From Sphingomonas bacterium (GTDB lineage: Bacteria; Pseudomonadota; Alphaproteobacteria; Sphingomonadales; Sphingomonadaceae), in contig NZ_JAQGLG010000077.1 in assembly GCF_028292965.1 (NCBI RefSeq), positions 1 through 64,000 of the forward strand: a stretch of 64,000 nt of DNA, given 5' to 3'. Both the position numbers and the translations under genes were made by a program. Below, piece after piece: positions 61,922 through 64,000 of the stretch. The notes beneath the pieces are model-generated. The model was not told where the DNA came from. It did not search any database and saw nothing but the letters and a program-made list of their open reading frames with translations. The first letter of the stretch is position 1. Every line of letters begins with the position of its first letter.

Positions 61922-63535
61922 TCAGCGCGGTGCCGTCGGCGGGATGATCGATATGCCGTCGAGTTTCTGCAGCCGATCGGCGACCATCGGCGGCGGCGGG
62001 GTGTCGAACAGGACATAGAGCCGATGGGGGTCGATATGACCCAAAGAGAATTCGACACTGTCGCGGGTCAGTCGCTGACGCACCGCGACGGGTTCACGCG
62101 AGGCGTGGTAAAAACGCACCGGCTTGCCGGCGATGACCGCGCGCCAGGTTACCTCGTCGAGCAGCTCCAGATTGAACCGTATCTCGGCAGGTTCGAACTC
62201 GATCATGTCGGCCTGTGCGATGAGCGCGTCCCAGCGCGGATCGCGCGTCAGGCGATAGGGGCTGGTCTGCGCGGCCAATATTCCGCTGCCGCGCGCCGAG
62301 GCGAGCACCGCCCACATATCGCCGATCTGGAGCAGCAGCGCGCCAGCCAGCAGCCAGGTGCCGAACCGCATCCGGCCGACCACCACGATCGCCACGAAGG
62401 CGATCGTATAAAGCACGGGCCAGAACAGCCGGCCGGCGGCGCGCACCGGATCGAACAGCTTCGGCACCCAGTCGGGCAGTGGCACGGTGGCGATCACCGC
62501 GCCGCGCCAGATGAGATGCGGCGCCATGGCGACGAGCGTCAGCACGACAAAGGCGGGCAACAGCCAGGCGAGGCGCCGGATGAGGGCGTCGCCGCGGATT
62601 TCGGCGCGCTGGCGGACGGCGTGAAACAGCGCGATCGCGAGCAGCGCGAGCAGCCCGAGGCCGAGATAGTTCATTCCTTCCAATGCCTGGGCCGGCTCGG
62701 TCGAACTGGCCGGCAGCACGGTGGAATAAGTGCCGATATTGGGATTCCACAGTGCGTCGAGGGACATCGAGAAGTGGCCATAGCCGCCGCCCGGCATGGT
62801 CACCTTGTTCACCGTGCCGAGGAACATCAGGACAAGCACCACGGAAGCGGCGACGGTGCCGATATCGCCGATCACCGCGGCGCGGGCCCCGCCGCCGCGC
62901 GTCACAGCCAGATCGCGCAGCATCGCGCTGGCCCAGATCGCGGCGACTATCACCGTCAGATAGGGATGGATCAGCAGCGCGACGACGGTCGCCGCCACCC
63001 ACCAGAGGAGGCGCGCCGACCTGGCAGGATCGACATAGATCCAGAGCGCCCACAGGATCACCCATTGCGCGCACAGATTGACGTGACCGAAGCGCGCCAG
63101 AAGCACCGGCATCAGCGTCAGCAACGCCGTACCGATCCAGCAGGCGATCGGGTTGGGCGTGAAGCGACGCAGCAGTGCCGCGGCAAAGCCGGTGTGGAGC
63201 AGGATGCAGGCCAGCAGCCACCAGCCGACATATTGCACGCCGAGCGGCAGCACCGAGGCGAAGGGGCGTAACAGCAAGCCGAGCAGCGGGTTGCCGTCGG
63301 TCAGGGCGAGCGGGATGCCGTCGGGGGCCATCAACAGGGTGGTATTGAGCGATGGCCAGGTCGGCGGGGAGCGCAGATAGGCGGCCATGCCAATGGCCGA
63401 GGCGCCGTGATCGTTGCCGTCGAGCAGCCAGGCGACACGCGTCGGGTTGAGGATGCCCGGGTTCATCCAGGCGAGGAAGAGGGCCGCGCTCAGGGCGAGC
63501 CAAGGGAGGATCCAGGTGAGGAGGCGCTGACGCAT
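61922..63535 (-). CDS. Polytopic membrane protein (DUF6311/YfhO-like)
   Basis: At least 10 hydrophobic segments from MRQRLLTWILPWLALSAALFLAWMNPG; soluble C-terminal domain. Confidence 0.75.
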   Translation of the reverse strand: MRQRLLTWILPWLALSAALFLAWMNPGILNPTRVAWLLDGNDHGASAIGMAAYLRSPPTWPSLNTTLLMAPDGIPLALTDGNPLLGLLLRPFASVLPLGVQYVGWWLLACILLHTGFAAALLRRFTPNPIACWIGTALLTLMPVLLARFGHVNLCAQWVILWALWIYVDPARSARLLWWVAATVVALLIHPYLTVIVAAIWASAMLRDLAVTRGGGARAAVIGDIGTVAASVVLVLMFLGTVNKVTMPGGGYGHFSMSLDALWNPNIGTYSTVLPASSTEPAQALEGMNYLGLGLLALLAIALFHAVRQRAEIRGDALIRRLAWLLPAFVVLTLVAMAPHLIWRGAVIATVPLPDWVPKLFDPVRAAGRLFWPVLYTIAFVAIVVVGRMRFGTWLLAGALLLQIGDMWAVLASARGSGILAAQTSPYRLTRDPRWDALIAQADMIEFEPAEIRFNLELLDEVTWRAVIAGKPVRFYHASREPVAVRQRLTRDSVEFSLGHIDPHRLYVLFDTPPPPMVADRLQKLDGISIIPPTAPR

Positions 63536-63607
63536 GGGGTGCGCTTGTGGAGGAAGAGGCGTGGGAAGCCAATGGTTCGGGTGGTGGGGGCGTTGGCTTA
63601 CTTCTTG

Positions 63608-63788
63608 TCCCTCCCTGCAAGGGAGGGTCGGGGGTGGGTTGGCGAGCGCAGCGAGCCATCTACGCCGACCCGATGCGATGCCGACGCGGTATCGCGGAAT
63701 GTAGAGGAGGTCGCCTAGCACATTCTGTCGGAGGCCGCCGAGTGCCTCGGCGGCACCCACCCCCAGCCCCTCCCTTGCAGGGAGGGGA
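63608..63788. repeat. Paired-hairpin repeat (TCCCTCCCTGCAAGGGAGGG ... CCCCTCCCTTGCAGGGAGGGGA)
   Basis: Near-perfect inverted repeat of about 32 bp separated by about 115 nt; each arm also self-pairs. Confidence 0.88.
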
Positions 63789-63820
63789 GAATTGTAGGTG
63801 TTACGCTTCGGCTGAAAAAG

Positions 63821-63856
63821 AAAGGGCCGGTGGATTTCTCCACCGGCCCTTCTTTC
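63821..63856. terminator. Putative bidirectional intrinsic terminator
   Basis: AAGGGCCGGTGGA-TTTC-TCCACCGGCCCTT (13-bp stem) flanked by pyrimidine-rich tracts on both strands. Confidence 0.75.
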
Positions 63857-63978
63857 TTGTCTAAGCGGCGCCGGCAAAGCCCGCGCTGTCGTCGGACGAG
63901 ACTTCGGCCAGAGAGGCCGAAGTCCGCCGGCCGTTCTGATTTTCTGTCCGGGGCAGCTTTCGCTGCCCCGGTCGAAAA

Positions 63979-64000
63979 TCAGAAGTCCATGCCGCCCATG
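63979..64000 (-). CDS. groEL: Chaperonin GroEL, C-terminal end only (partial)
   Basis: Minus strand reads ...MGGMDF-stop, the typical GroEL GGM C-terminus. Confidence 0.75.

Overview
64-kb, GC-rich chromosomal window that looks like an alphaproteobacterium of the sphingomonad type, judged from protein families and gene content only. It is densely coding. No rRNA, tRNA, CRISPR array, prophage or plasmid backbone was recognised. Main blocks: (1) prfB - mrcA ... amiC <> rne, interrupted by a 2.9-kb insert with a cupin/JmjC-like gene, a frame-disrupted REP-associated tyrosine transposase (RAYT) bounded by 26-bp repeats, and a YecA/SEC-C protein; (2) M48 peptidase, DsbA-like protein and an ABC-2 transporter; (3) a pectin/rhamnogalacturonan locus (TonB-dependent receptor, GH28, SGNH acetylesterase, CocE-like hydrolase); (4) a small stress cluster with two Hsp20 genes, the first carrying a candidate ROSE-type RNA thermometer; (5) D-aminoacylase, serine hydrolase and an ArsR-AHSA1-DUF899 operon; (6) desaturase, glpX, glutaminyl cyclase, dapD, a HAD nucleotidase and a lipidated subtilisin-like autotransporter; (7) LLM oxidoreductase, PepSY/OmpR/HK operon, ABC-F, a ParDE module and an HWE-type kinase; (8) a PEP-CTERM/XrtA-associated regulatory and EPS block (TPR, PrsR, PrsK, sugar transferase, mannose-1-P guanylyltransferase) with no exosortase in the window; (9) sulfotransferase, Asp/Asn hydroxylase-like protein, exported PepF, MarR-GNAT fusion, GST, a polytopic membrane protein and the groEL 3' end. 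Several families of long paired-hairpin intergenic repeats are present; one family shows compensatory base changes. I did not find a convincing large undescribed multi-gene system. The best novelty candidates are the ROSE-like thermometer, the RAYT element with its frame break, the AACAG-motif array, a candidate sRNA near 32.55 kb, the lipidated autotransporter and the covarying hairpin repeats. All calls come from reading the sequence without database searches.
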